This document shows positions 8,364 through 15,180 of a stretch of DNA of 64,000 nt, one piece after another (the first letter of the stretch is position 1; the number at the start of each line of letters is the position of its first letter). The translations under genes and the position numbers were made by a program. Under the pieces are notes generated by a model. It was not told the DNA's origin. It searched no databases and saw nothing but the letters and a program-made list of their open reading frames with translations. Source of the stretch: Actinomycetes bacterium (GTDB lineage: Bacteria; Actinomycetota; Acidimicrobiia; Acidimicrobiales; Aldehydirespiratoraceae); assembly GCA_024276495.1 (NCBI GenBank), contig JAJRXC010000111.1:1-64000 (forward strand). The letters run 5' to 3'.

Positions 8364-9801
8364 AGCGGCGGATCAACTTCTCCTTGCGTGGGGTGTAGGG
8401 CGGGTAGAGGAGCCTCGGGTCGACCCTCGTCGGCTTCTTCAGCACCGAACGCAGGTTGGAGAACGTGTCGAACCCGGATCGGCCGTGGTAGCGACCGGTG
8501 CCCGATTCGCCGACACCACCGAAGGGCAGATCCGGGGGGAGAAGATGCTGGATGACGTGGTTGACGCAGGTGCCGCCCGACGTCGTCTGACCGATCAGCT
8601 CGTCGGCCTTCTCGTGGTCCTCGGCGAAGACGTAGAGCGCGAGTGGCTTCTCGCGGTCGTTGACGAACTCGACCGCTTCGCCCATCGACTCGACGGTGAC
8701 GACCGGCAGGATCGGACCGAAGATCTCCTCTTGCATCAGCTTCGCGTCGGGGTCGGGATCGACGATCACCGTCGGCTCGACGTGCTTGGCGTCGACATCG
8801 ACCGTGCCGCCGAAGGCGACGGTGCCGCCGTGGTTCTCGAGCAGTCCGGCGAGGCGACCGGCATGGCGTCGGGTCACGATCGACGTGTAGTCGACATTGT
8901 CCTTCGTGCCGCCGCCGTCGGCGAACTCGGTGAAGGCCTTCGCCATGCCGTCGACCAGGGCGTCGCGGTTCTTCTCGGTGACGAGCACGTAGTCGGGCGC
9001 GACACAGGTCTGGCCGGCGTTGAGCCACTTGCCCCAGGCGAGACGACGAGCGGTGACCTCGATGTTGGCCGAGTCGTCGACGAGCACCGGGCTCTTGCCG
9101 CCGAGCTCGAGCGTGCACGGGGTGAGGTGGCGGGCGGCGGCCTGATAGACGATGCGGCCCACGTCGGTGGAGCCCGTGTAGAAGATGTGGACGAAGCGCT
9201 GCTCGAGGAGATCGGTGGCCACGGTGACGTCACCTTCGATCACCGCGATCGCTTCGGGATCGACGTAGCGCGGGATCAGCGCGGCGAGCGCCCGCGAGGT
9301 CTCCGGCGCGATCTCCGACGGCTTCGCGATGACGGCGTTGCCGGCGGCGATCGCGGCGGCGACGGGCAGCAGCAACAACTGGATCGGGTAGTTCCAGGGG
9401 GCGACGACGAGGGCGACACCGAGCGGCTCGGGCACGATGTAGCCCTTCCCCGGCATCGATGCGACCGGGAGACGGACCTTGCGGGGTTTCGCGTACTTCG
9501 GGGCGTGCTTGCGCATCGCCGCGATCTCGGTGGCGACCGAGCCGATGTCGGCCGCGAACCCCTCCAGCGCAGGTTTGCCGAGGTCGGCGGCCAGGGCGGC
9601 CTCGAACCGGGACCCCTCCATCTTGAGCATGCGGACCAACCCGTCGAGCTGCTCCTGTCGCCAATCCATCGGCTTGGTGCGGCCACTGTTGTACGCGGCG
9701 CGCACGCCATCGACGATTTCCGCGACATCGACGCGGGTCAGGTCGATCTCGGTGTCGTCGTCGGTGCTGCGGTCGGATCCTGGACGATCGGTGATGGCCA
9801 T
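8356..9801 (-). CDS. NAD(P)-dependent aldehyde dehydrogenase, class 3 / coniferyl type
   Basis: Oxidises an aldehyde to the acid. The 481-residue product has the catalytic Glu in LELGGKSPVLV and the nucleophilic Cys in NAGQTCVAPDY, with cofactor motif PWNYPIQLLL and the FYTGSTDVG loop. Overall length and the C-terminal GRYHGRSGFDTFSN segment place it with fatty/coniferyl aldehyde dehydrogenases (ALDH3-like) rather than ALDH2. The last residues are basic (RKEKLIRRFI), possibly a membrane-facing tail as in some ALDH3 proteins. It is 27 nt downstream of alaX on the same strand and may share its transcript. Confidence 0.9.
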   Translation of the reverse strand: MAITDRPGSDRSTDDDTEIDLTRVDVAEIVDGVRAAYNSGRTKPMDWRQEQLDGLVRMLKMEGSRFEAALAADLGKPALEGFAADIGSVATEIAAMRKHAPKYAKPRKVRLPVASMPGKGYIVPEPLGVALVVAPWNYPIQLLLLPVAAAIAAGNAVIAKPSEIAPETSRALAALIPRYVDPEAIAVIEGDVTVATDLLEQRFVHIFYTGSTDVGRIVYQAAARHLTPCTLELGGKSPVLVDDSANIEVTARRLAWGKWLNAGQTCVAPDYVLVTEKNRDALVDGMAKAFTEFADGGGTKDNVDYTSIVTRRHAGRLAGLLENHGGTVAFGGTVDVDAKHVEPTVIVDPDPDAKLMQEEIFGPILPVVTVESMGEAVEFVNDREKPLALYVFAEDHEKADELIGQTTSGGTCVNHVIQHLLPPDLPFGGVGESGTGRYHGRSGFDTFSNLRSVLKKPTRVDPRLLYPPYTPRKEKLIRRFI

Positions 9802-9828
9802 TCGTCAAGGATGCCAGCTCTCGACCGG

Positions 9829-10560
9829 CTACGACAGCTCCCAGCGGATGCGCTTGTTGCCCTTGCCCTTCGATTCGGTCTTGAGGATGCGAAATGTGCC
9901 GATCTCGCCGGTGGAACGCACGTGGGTGCCGCCGTCGGCCTGTCGGTCGAGGCCCACGATGTCGACGACCCGGATCTCGGTGACCGACTCGGGGATCATG
10001 TTGACCTTCGTGCGGATCAGGTCCTCGTCGTCGAGCGCGGTGGCCCTCGGAAGGAACGCCACCTCGATCGGTCGGTCAGCCGCGATCTCGGCGTTGACCG
10101 CGGCCTCCATCTTCTCGACGAACCCGTCGGGCAACGGGCTGAACTCGTAGTCGATGCGGCCTTTGAGCGGCTCCATGTTGTTGCCGGTTGACAGCACCCG
10201 GTACTCGTTCCAGATGACACCGCCGAGCGTGTGCATCGCCGAGTGGGTACGCATCAGGGCGTGGCGCCGGTCCCAGTCGATCTCGCCGCGGACCTCGGCG
10301 CCGGCCGCGGGCAGGTCGCCTTCGAGGGTGTGCCAGATGTCGGCCCCCTCCTTGCGGACGTTGGTGACCGCGCCGGAGCCGCCGTCCCAGGTGAACGTGC
10401 CGGTGTCGTGGGGCTGGCCGCCGCCGGTCGCGTAGAACGCGGTGCGGTCGAGCCGGACCCGCCCGCCGGGGCCGGCGCCGCCGTCAGCCGGTTCCGTGGC
10501 CTCCACGGTGGCCGTGAAGGCCCGCATCTCCTGATCGGCCAGATACAGCTGTTCGGTCAT
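9829..10560 (-). CDS. alaX: alanyl-tRNA editing protein AlaX
   Basis: Free-standing editing domain that deacylates mischarged Ser- or Gly-tRNA(Ala). The 243 residues contain the AlaRS second-additional-domain fold: TAFYATGGGQPHDTG near the N-terminus, the zinc motif THSAMHT (HxxxH) mid-protein, and GGTHVRSTGEIG near the C-terminus. In the last motif the usual zinc-binding Cys (CGGTHV) is Asp (DGGTHV). Some AlaX subgroups may carry this, so loss of activity should not be assumed. The start is leaderless-looking: TACGGT then 6 nt then ATG, with a 59-bp inverted element just upstream. Confidence 0.88.
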   Translation of the reverse strand: MTEQLYLADQEMRAFTATVEATEPADGGAGPGGRVRLDRTAFYATGGGQPHDTGTFTWDGGSGAVTNVRKEGADIWHTLEGDLPAAGAEVRGEIDWDRRHALMRTHSAMHTLGGVIWNEYRVLSTGNNMEPLKGRIDYEFSPLPDGFVEKMEAAVNAEIAADRPIEVAFLPRATALDDEDLIRTKVNMIPESVTEIRVVDIVGLDRQADGGTHVRSTGEIGTFRILKTESKGKGNKRIRWELS

Positions 10561-10566
10561 CGGCTC

Positions 10567-10572
10567 ACCGTA
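10567..10572 (-). promoter_or_regulatory. alaX: -10 hexamer of alaX
   Basis: TACGGT on the minus strand, exactly 6 nt before the ATG at 10560. The same hexamer and spacing precede the IPNS-like gene (15169-15174). Transcription would start at or next to the start codon. Confidence 0.5.
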
Positions 10573-10583
10573 CCCGTCCCCTT

Positions 10584-10642
10584 TCCCGAAATCTGTGGTC
10601 CAGGCGTACTCCGCGTGTACACCGACGCCACAGATTTCGGGA
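10584..10642 (-). repeat. 59-bp inverted element, copy A
   Basis: Perfect 15-bp arms (10584-10598 and 10628-10642) flank a 29-nt loop. The outer ten arm bases are TCCCGAAATC/GATTTCGGGA; the inner five are TGTGG/CCACA on the plus strand. Read toward alaX (minus strand), a 20-nt loop core (GTGTACACGCGGAGTACGCC) matches copy B at 15 positions. It ends 23 nt from the alaX start codon and 11 nt from its -10. See copy B at 15098-15156. Confidence 0.75.
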
Positions 10643-10732
10643 GGTCAGCGGCTGATCGGGTGTTCACGGACAGCTCTCGCAACGGGAGGAGGATGGTCGG
10701 CACTCAAGCTGTCGCCTACGAGAGAAGCCGTG

Positions 10733-10741
10733 GTAGTCTAC
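10733..10741 (+). promoter_or_regulatory. -10 and small palindrome at the RHH-mazF operon start
   Basis: TAGTCT (10734-10739) lies 6 nt before the ATG at 10746. It sits inside GTAG-T-CTAC (10733-10741), a short inverted repeat that could be where the ribbon-helix-helix antitoxin represses its own promoter. The operator role is inferred. Confidence 0.4.
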
Positions 10742-10745
10742 TTTC

Positions 10746-11000
10746 ATGGCGCCTTCGAAGACGACTACAACCTTGCGGGTTCCGAGCGATCTGCGTGACG
10801 AGATCGCCCGGATCGCAAAGCAGCGGGGAACGACCATGCTCGATGTCGTGACCGATGCAGTGCACCGACTCGGCCGTGACGAGTGGTGGTCATCGGTTCG
10901 CGAAGCGCTCGACGGACTGACCCCTTCGGAGGTTGCCACCTACCAGGACGAGAGCCGGCAGCTGGATGCGGCATCGGCGGACGGTGTTGAAGAACGCTGA
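10746..11000 (+). CDS. ribbon-helix-helix antitoxin of a MazEF-type module
   Basis: An 84-residue protein. The N-terminal TTTLRVPSDLRDEIARIA and following helix are a ribbon-helix-helix DNA-binding fold; the C-terminal 35 residues (from WWSSVREALDGL) are acidic and probably wrap the toxin. It overlaps the MazF-like gene by 17 bp in another frame, the normal antitoxin-first order. It would neutralise the toxin and repress the operon. The start follows a -10 by 6 nt with no Shine-Dalgarno. Confidence 0.85.
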   Translation: MAPSKTTTTLRVPSDLRDEIARIAKQRGTTMLDVVTDAVHRLGRDEWWSSVREALDGLTPSEVATYQDESRQLDAASADGVEER

Positions 11001-11346
11001 GAGGCGGTTCGTTCGGGGCGATGTCTGGTCGGTCGATTTCGGTGCGGATCCCGAGGATCCCGAGCAGGCGTTTCGCCGCCCGGCATTGATCGTCTCAGAC
11101 GACCGTTTGCACCATCCGAATCTGAGAATCGTGATTGTCGTGCCGGGTACGTCCACGATTCGTCCGGTGCCGCTGCATATCGTGGTTGAACCCGTGGAAG
11201 GGACCGGTCTGCAGGCGACGACAGCGTTTCAGGTCGAACAGGTCCGAGCGGTGTCGGTTGCTCGTCTTGTGGAGCGGCTGGGTCGGCTGGATCCGGTGAG
11301 CAGGCATGCAGTCGACGAGATCCTGCGAAACGCGCTCGGTCTGTAG
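10984..11346 (+). CDS. mazF: MazF/PemK family toxin (mRNA interferase)
   Basis: Ribonuclease toxin of the SH3-like CcdB/MazF fold. Hallmarks are FVRGDVWSVDFG at the N-terminus, FRRPALIVSDDRLH (the arginine-proline motif next to the active site), and TTAFQVEQVRAVSVARL with the conserved Gln-Val-Arg segment. The product has 120 residues, the usual size. The GTG at 10984 is preferred; a TTG at 10987 is possible. It overlaps the antitoxin 3' end. It converges with a second toxin-antitoxin module ending 12 bp away. Confidence 0.88.
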   Translation: MLKNAERRFVRGDVWSVDFGADPEDPEQAFRRPALIVSDDRLHHPNLRIVIVVPGTSTIRPVPLHIVVEPVEGTGLQATTAFQVEQVRAVSVARLVERLGRLDPVSRHAVDEILRNALGL

Positions 11347-11357
11347 CCGTACTCCTC

Positions 11358-11676
11358 TCACCGGGCCTGTTGTCGATTTCGCCCGTACGCCACGCTGGCG
11401 AGCGCGGCGGCGTCGAAGGCAAGAGCTCGCAGCGCGACGACGCGAATCTCGTCGGGGGAGAGTGGTCAGCGTCTTCGCCAGGGCGTTCCGACGGGTGGGA
11501 GTCCACGACCCGGTGATGGTGCCACCCGTTGCGGCGAAGGTGCCTCGGCAGAGGCGTAGGTAGTCCAGGTTGGTCGTGGCGGGCTGCCGCGTCCGCAGGA
11601 TGCGGCGAAGCCCGGGTGGGGCATCGTCGGCCGACAGGTCGTGAAGCAGGTGATCGTCGAGAACGACGTGGCTCAC
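11358..11676 (-). pseudogene. frameshifted toxin gene partnered with an AbrB-type antitoxin
   Basis: Starts at a GTG overlapping the antitoxin stop (GTGA). The first ~72 codons read MSHVVLDDHLLHDL... and end at LAKTLTTLP; the natural continuation DEIRVVALRALAFDAAALA to a TGA at 11358-11360 is in the next frame. Removing one base from a five-base C run (minus strand, 11458-11454) rejoins them into about 105 residues. The VVLDDHLL start resembles actinobacterial PIN-like toxins seen beside AbrB antitoxins (from memory, not tested). Left uncorrected, the first frame runs on as an antisense reading through mazF, which is implausible. Either a real null mutation or a sequence error. Confidence 0.6.
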
Positions 11677-11909
11677 GTCGTTGCCAACTCCGGATCGTCG
11701 ATGTCGGCAACGAATGCGACGTGTGCCTCACGACTGAGAAGATCGGTCAGCAGGGCCGGACCCGTCCCCGCGGGGACGGTCAACACGCCGAAACCGAGGT
11801 CGAGCACATCGACCGACCCACCCTTTGTGAGCCCCCAGCGCCGCTGGGCTGCCGCGGGCGACGACATCTGCCCTGATGTCGAGATGAGGAAGTGCTCGAT
11901 CTGCGCCAT
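11673..11909 (-). CDS. AbrB/SpoVT-type antitoxin
   Basis: A 78-residue protein with the swapped-hairpin AbrB pattern: FLISTSGQMSSPAAAQRRWGL followed by GGSVDVLDLGFGVLTVPAG. The conserved G(Q)xxxPA(A)xRRxxGL core gives the DNA-binding surface, and the C-terminus is acidic. It precedes and overlaps the (frameshifted) toxin by GTGA. If the toxin is truly broken this is an orphan antitoxin that could still bind DNA. Confidence 0.8.
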   Translation of the reverse strand: MAQIEHFLISTSGQMSSPAAAQRRWGLTKGGSVDVLDLGFGVLTVPAGTGPALLTDLLSREAHVAFVADIDDPELATT

Positions 11910-11954
11910 GTGGTCGTCGTGCTTGGTAGATGGCTGATCTTCACCAAGTGGACG

Positions 11955-14597
11955 CTACGGCGTGCATTCGATCACGTCGGTGAGTCGATCCAACGTGCCG
12001 GCCGGCGGATTGTCGCCGGAGTAGACGACTTCGGACTCGCTTTCGACCACGAAGTCACCGTCGTTGTAGGAGTAGATCGTTGTGATCCACCGAACCGCAA
12101 CCTCACTGAGCGGCCGGTCGGGATCGAAGCCATCTCGGGGAGTCGTGAGTTCGGTCACCAACTGACCATCGACGCAGGTCGTCCAGGGTTGGCAGCCGGT
12201 GGGCGCGCAGCTGTTGCCGCCGACGCCGATGAGCACGCCGAACGACTCTTCGACACTCTTATCGAGAGAGTGCGGTCCGAATGTGCGTAGCCGGCAGTCT
12301 TCGAGCCCGACCATTCCCGCCGATCGGCCCGTGTTGCCGAACCCGTCGATGAAGAACTCGAGTGAGCCGTTGTCGGTCAGATCGTGTGCGGCGAGTTCCC
12401 CGCTGGTCGTGGCCACGAGATTCGGCCGGTGGACTGGCGGTGTCGAGTAGCCGTCCCAGTTGACTCGCACGGCTCCGGTGTAGTTGTCGCCACCGAGATT
12501 CGCCATGAGCCAGGTGTTCCCGGTCGCATCGGCGTAGGTGAACAGAGTATCGATGGCACCGTCCTGGTCGATGTCGAGTTCGCCGCCGTCACCTGTCATC
12601 ACCGCGTGCCTCTCGACCTCAGCCGCCGGTGCAGCGTTGCCTGCACACTCGGGCCGCTCCGGGGCGGAGATGTCGACATCTTCCGTCCCTGGTGGCGTGC
12701 AGTCGATGACCCCCGTGGTTTCCTGTGAGGGAGCGTCGGCAGGGAGGTCGACAAGTGAGCGGCCGTCGGCGGGCGGGAGCTCGTTCACCGTGATGACTCC
12801 GTCCCTCAGGCTGAACTGCGCCCGCCCCCACGAGAAGTGGGGTTCGGACGGATCCTCTCCATCGTCGGGTAGAGCGGAGATCAGGATTTCCTGGATCACG
12901 GCACCACCGGCGCAGCTCACCCGCGTGAAACACTCCTCGGCGCACAGCTCATCAGTGGCCGGAAGGTCGAGCTGGACACCGAGTGTGGCGCCGGGCGAGC
13001 CGGGCGGCGAATCGACGAGGAACTCATCCACGAGTTCACAGCCGTTGAAGGACACGAGTTCTGCGGTACCGGCGAGATAGCCGGTGACGAAGAACTCGAG
13101 GCCGCCGTCGCCATCGAGATCCGTCCCCGCGGGGACGCCGCCGGGGGTCAGCGCCAGACCGGGTAGCGATGGTTGGCCGATGTCGAGAGCGTTGGTCCAC
13201 CCTCGTTGCAGGCGGGCGATAAGTGACCAGGTGTCGTCGTCGGCTTCGTGGACGAGGATCTCGTCGTCGATGCCATCGAGATCGAGATCGAGTGGTGTGC
13301 GATCGAAGGCGATGTGGGTGGCGGTGTCGAGGAACTCCGCACTCGGCTCGGGATTCGTCGCGCAGGTCGGACCGGGTGACGGCGCGTCGTCGACCGGACT
13401 CCAGGACGCGTTGATCCGATTGGCGAAAAGTCGGGCCTCGGTGGCACTGAGCCGCGCCGCGAGTCGGATGGTCGAGTACTCGACGCCGGGATCGAGAGGT
13501 CCGAAGATGAGGCGGATCGTCGGCGCCTCCCCAGAGAACTCCGAGACGATCACGCCGCCGTCACGGATCGCGAACGGTTCGTCCATGACGAGCTCGAGCG
13601 TGGGTTCAGCCCCGCCGCTGACCGTGGCGCGGCCGATGACATCGAATTCCGGGCCGGCCTCGGCGAACGAGGTCTGGGCGTAGAAGAGCTGGGTCGTCGC
13701 CGATTCGCGGACGGTGTTCTCGATCAACGTGTTCCATTCGGCGACGTCGATCTCCCGTGGCGCAGGATCGTCGGGCCAGGCGAAATAGTCGCTGTCGAAC
13801 GTGATGGGTTCAGTTTCAACCAGCGCGAAATACTCCTGGACCGACGCCGAGCCGCTGGCAACCTGGGGGAAAGTTGCGAAGAACTGAGCGGGGTTCTCGG
13901 TGTTGGTCCAGGCGAGTGTCCCGCCCGGGCCCGTGAGCGATCGGTCGTGAGATGCGGCGGGTCCGGCATAGGCAACGTCGATGGCGTCATCGAGCGCGGC
14001 AATGGTCGAGGCGAGGACTTGGATGTTCTCGATGCCGATCAGATCGGCTCGAACCTCTTCGAGTTCTTCGGGAGAGAATCGAACGGAACGGATGGCCACC
14101 TCCTCGTTCGATTCGGGGCGCAGCAGGACCATGTAGGTGACGCCGCTGGAGATTTCCGGGCCGAGCTCTCGGTCGTCGCCGATGAGGCCCGGGATCTTGA
14201 TGTCGATCGTCGTCCAGTCGAGATCTTGGGGGTCGGCGGCGTCGTCGAGCGTCGTGATGAGCGCGACCTCGTGCCGGGCCCCGACGCTGTTGGTGAAGAG
14301 ACTTGCGAATGCGCCGTACTCGATGGTGTCGATCTCGCCGTCAGCGGGGATCCAGCGCCGGATCGGGGGCTCGCTGTCGATCCCGACAGCGGGGTCGGCG
14401 GTGTCGACGTCGACACTCGGATCGTCGCCGTCGTCGGTCGACAACACGACGACCACGCCGACGACGAGCACGATGGCCGCGGCGGCGGCGAGCAGCCAGC
14501 GGCCCCGACCGCCGCGCGAGACGTCGCTCCACGACGGCGTCGACACCGATGCAGCGCGGGCGTCGCCCATGGCGCGGATCTGGTCTTCGAGGCTCAT
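11955..14597 (-). CDS. large membrane-anchored protein with duplicated FG-GAP-like repeats, partner of the upstream sigma factor
   Basis: 880 residues. A ~33-residue cytoplasmic N-terminus precedes one membrane helix (about 34-52, rich in Ala/Val); the rest is outside the cell. Its ATG overlaps the sigma-factor stop (ATGA). The position and topology are those of an anti-sigma factor, but no HxxxCxxC zinc motif is present. The exported part has an internal duplication: DLDLDGIDDEILV...DLDGDGGLEFFVTG and DIDQDGAIDTLFT...DLTDNGSLEFFIDG, each with Asp-rich turns like calcium-binding integrin/VCBS repeats and each followed by a conserved Cys-x-Leu. Paired cysteines in both halves suggest disulfides. 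Probably senses or binds something at the surface; ligand unknown. Confidence 0.7.
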   Translation of the reverse strand: MSLEDQIRAMGDARAASVSTPSWSDVSRGGRGRWLLAAAAAIVLVVGVVVVLSTDDGDDPSVDVDTADPAVGIDSEPPIRRWIPADGEIDTIEYGAFASLFTNSVGARHEVALITTLDDAADPQDLDWTTIDIKIPGLIGDDRELGPEISSGVTYMVLLRPESNEEVAIRSVRFSPEELEEVRADLIGIENIQVLASTIAALDDAIDVAYAGPAASHDRSLTGPGGTLAWTNTENPAQFFATFPQVASGSASVQEYFALVETEPITFDSDYFAWPDDPAPREIDVAEWNTLIENTVRESATTQLFYAQTSFAEAGPEFDVIGRATVSGGAEPTLELVMDEPFAIRDGGVIVSEFSGEAPTIRLIFGPLDPGVEYSTIRLAARLSATEARLFANRINASWSPVDDAPSPGPTCATNPEPSAEFLDTATHIAFDRTPLDLDLDGIDDEILVHEADDDTWSLIARLQRGWTNALDIGQPSLPGLALTPGGVPAGTDLDGDGGLEFFVTGYLAGTAELVSFNGCELVDEFLVDSPPGSPGATLGVQLDLPATDELCAEECFTRVSCAGGAVIQEILISALPDDGEDPSEPHFSWGRAQFSLRDGVITVNELPPADGRSLVDLPADAPSQETTGVIDCTPPGTEDVDISAPERPECAGNAAPAAEVERHAVMTGDGGELDIDQDGAIDTLFTYADATGNTWLMANLGGDNYTGAVRVNWDGYSTPPVHRPNLVATTSGELAAHDLTDNGSLEFFIDGFGNTGRSAGMVGLEDCRLRTFGPHSLDKSVEESFGVLIGVGGNSCAPTGCQPWTTCVDGQLVTELTTPRDGFDPDRPLSEVAVRWITTIYSYNDGDFVVESESEVVYSGDNPPAGTLDRLTDVIECTP

Positions 14598-15043
14598 GGG
14601 TCGACCCCCAGTTCGTCGCGCAGGTGGGCCATGCCCCGCTCGAGATGGTTGGCCACCGTCGAGGCGCTGATACCCATGGCGTCGCCCGCTTCGGCGTGGG
14701 TCATGCCCGATGCGTGCACCAGCCAGATCGCCTGTGACTGCTTCGGGGAGAGCGCGGCCAACGCGGCGGGCAGACCCGGTTCGATGTGGGGAGTCGAGTC
14801 GTCGGAGCGCCAGGGGAGCAGGCCCTGCTTGCGGCGCCGGGAACGGGACTGGGCCACCCGGTAGAGGTAGCCGCCGGGGTTGTCCATCGGCAGCACCCGC
14901 TCCCGGTGCTCCCACGCGTAGGCGAGCGCCTCGGCCACGGCATCGCCCACCGCGTCGGCAGGGAGGTGGCCGGCGAGGGCGCGAACGAGTTGGGGTTGCA
15001 CCTGTGCGACGAACACGTCGAACTCCTCGTCCGCCGAAGTCAT
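14594..15043 (-). CDS. ECF-type sigma-70 family sigma factor
   Basis: A 149-residue sigma factor with region 2 (FDVFVAQVQPQLVRAL through NPGGYLYRVAQSRSRRR) and region 4 (LSPKQSQAIWLVHASGMTHAEAGDAMGISASTVANHLERGM, recognition helix ASTVANHLERG). Regions 1 and 3 are absent, as in ECF factors. It overlaps the downstream membrane protein by ATGA, so that protein is the probable regulator. The start at 15043 is the first ATG after the intergenic region, but no strong ribosome site is seen. It is divergent from the IPNS-like gene, with inverted element B between them. Confidence 0.85.
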   Translation of the reverse strand: MTSADEEFDVFVAQVQPQLVRALAGHLPADAVGDAVAEALAYAWEHRERVLPMDNPGGYLYRVAQSRSRRRKQGLLPWRSDDSTPHIEPGLPAALAALSPKQSQAIWLVHASGMTHAEAGDAMGISASTVANHLERGMAHLRDELGVDP

Positions 15044-15097
15044 GTCATCCGTGTTAACCGACGAACCCCGTCGGTGCGCCACCTCGACCCCGAAACT

Positions 15098-15156
15098 TCC
15101 CGAAATCAGGGCTGGAAATGCACACGGGGTGTACTCCCAGCGCCCTGATTTCGGAA
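15098..15156 (+). repeat. 59-bp inverted element, copy B
   Basis: Arms 15098-15112 and 15142-15156 with one mismatch, 29-nt loop, total length identical to copy A. The outer arm TCCCGAAATC is identical to copy A; the inner arm is AGGGC/GCCCT, different from A but still paired. Loop core ATGCACACGGGGTGTACTCC matches copy A (minus strand) at 15 of 20 positions at the same offset (5 nt in, 4 nt from the end). It ends 24 nt before the ATG of the IPNS-like gene and 12 nt before its -10. Confidence 0.75.
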
Positions 15157-15168
15157 AGGAAAGAGCGG

Positions 15169-15174
15169 TACGGT
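15169..15174 (+). promoter_or_regulatory. -10 hexamer of the IPNS-like gene
   Basis: TACGGT followed by 6 nt and ATG at 15181. The context GGTACGGTGA is shared with the alaX promoter, which also has the 59-bp element upstream. Confidence 0.5.
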
Positions 15175-15180
15175 GACTGG

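Noticed and set aside
8485-10191. 568-codon plus-strand frame across aldehyde dehydrogenase and alaX
   Set aside because: Runs antisense through two well-supported genes and has low-complexity Asp/Arg/Gly content.
11095-11676. 193-codon reading of the AbrB-associated toxin without a frameshift
   Set aside because: Its second half is antisense to mazF and Arg-rich; the alternative frame after the C-run reads like real protein.
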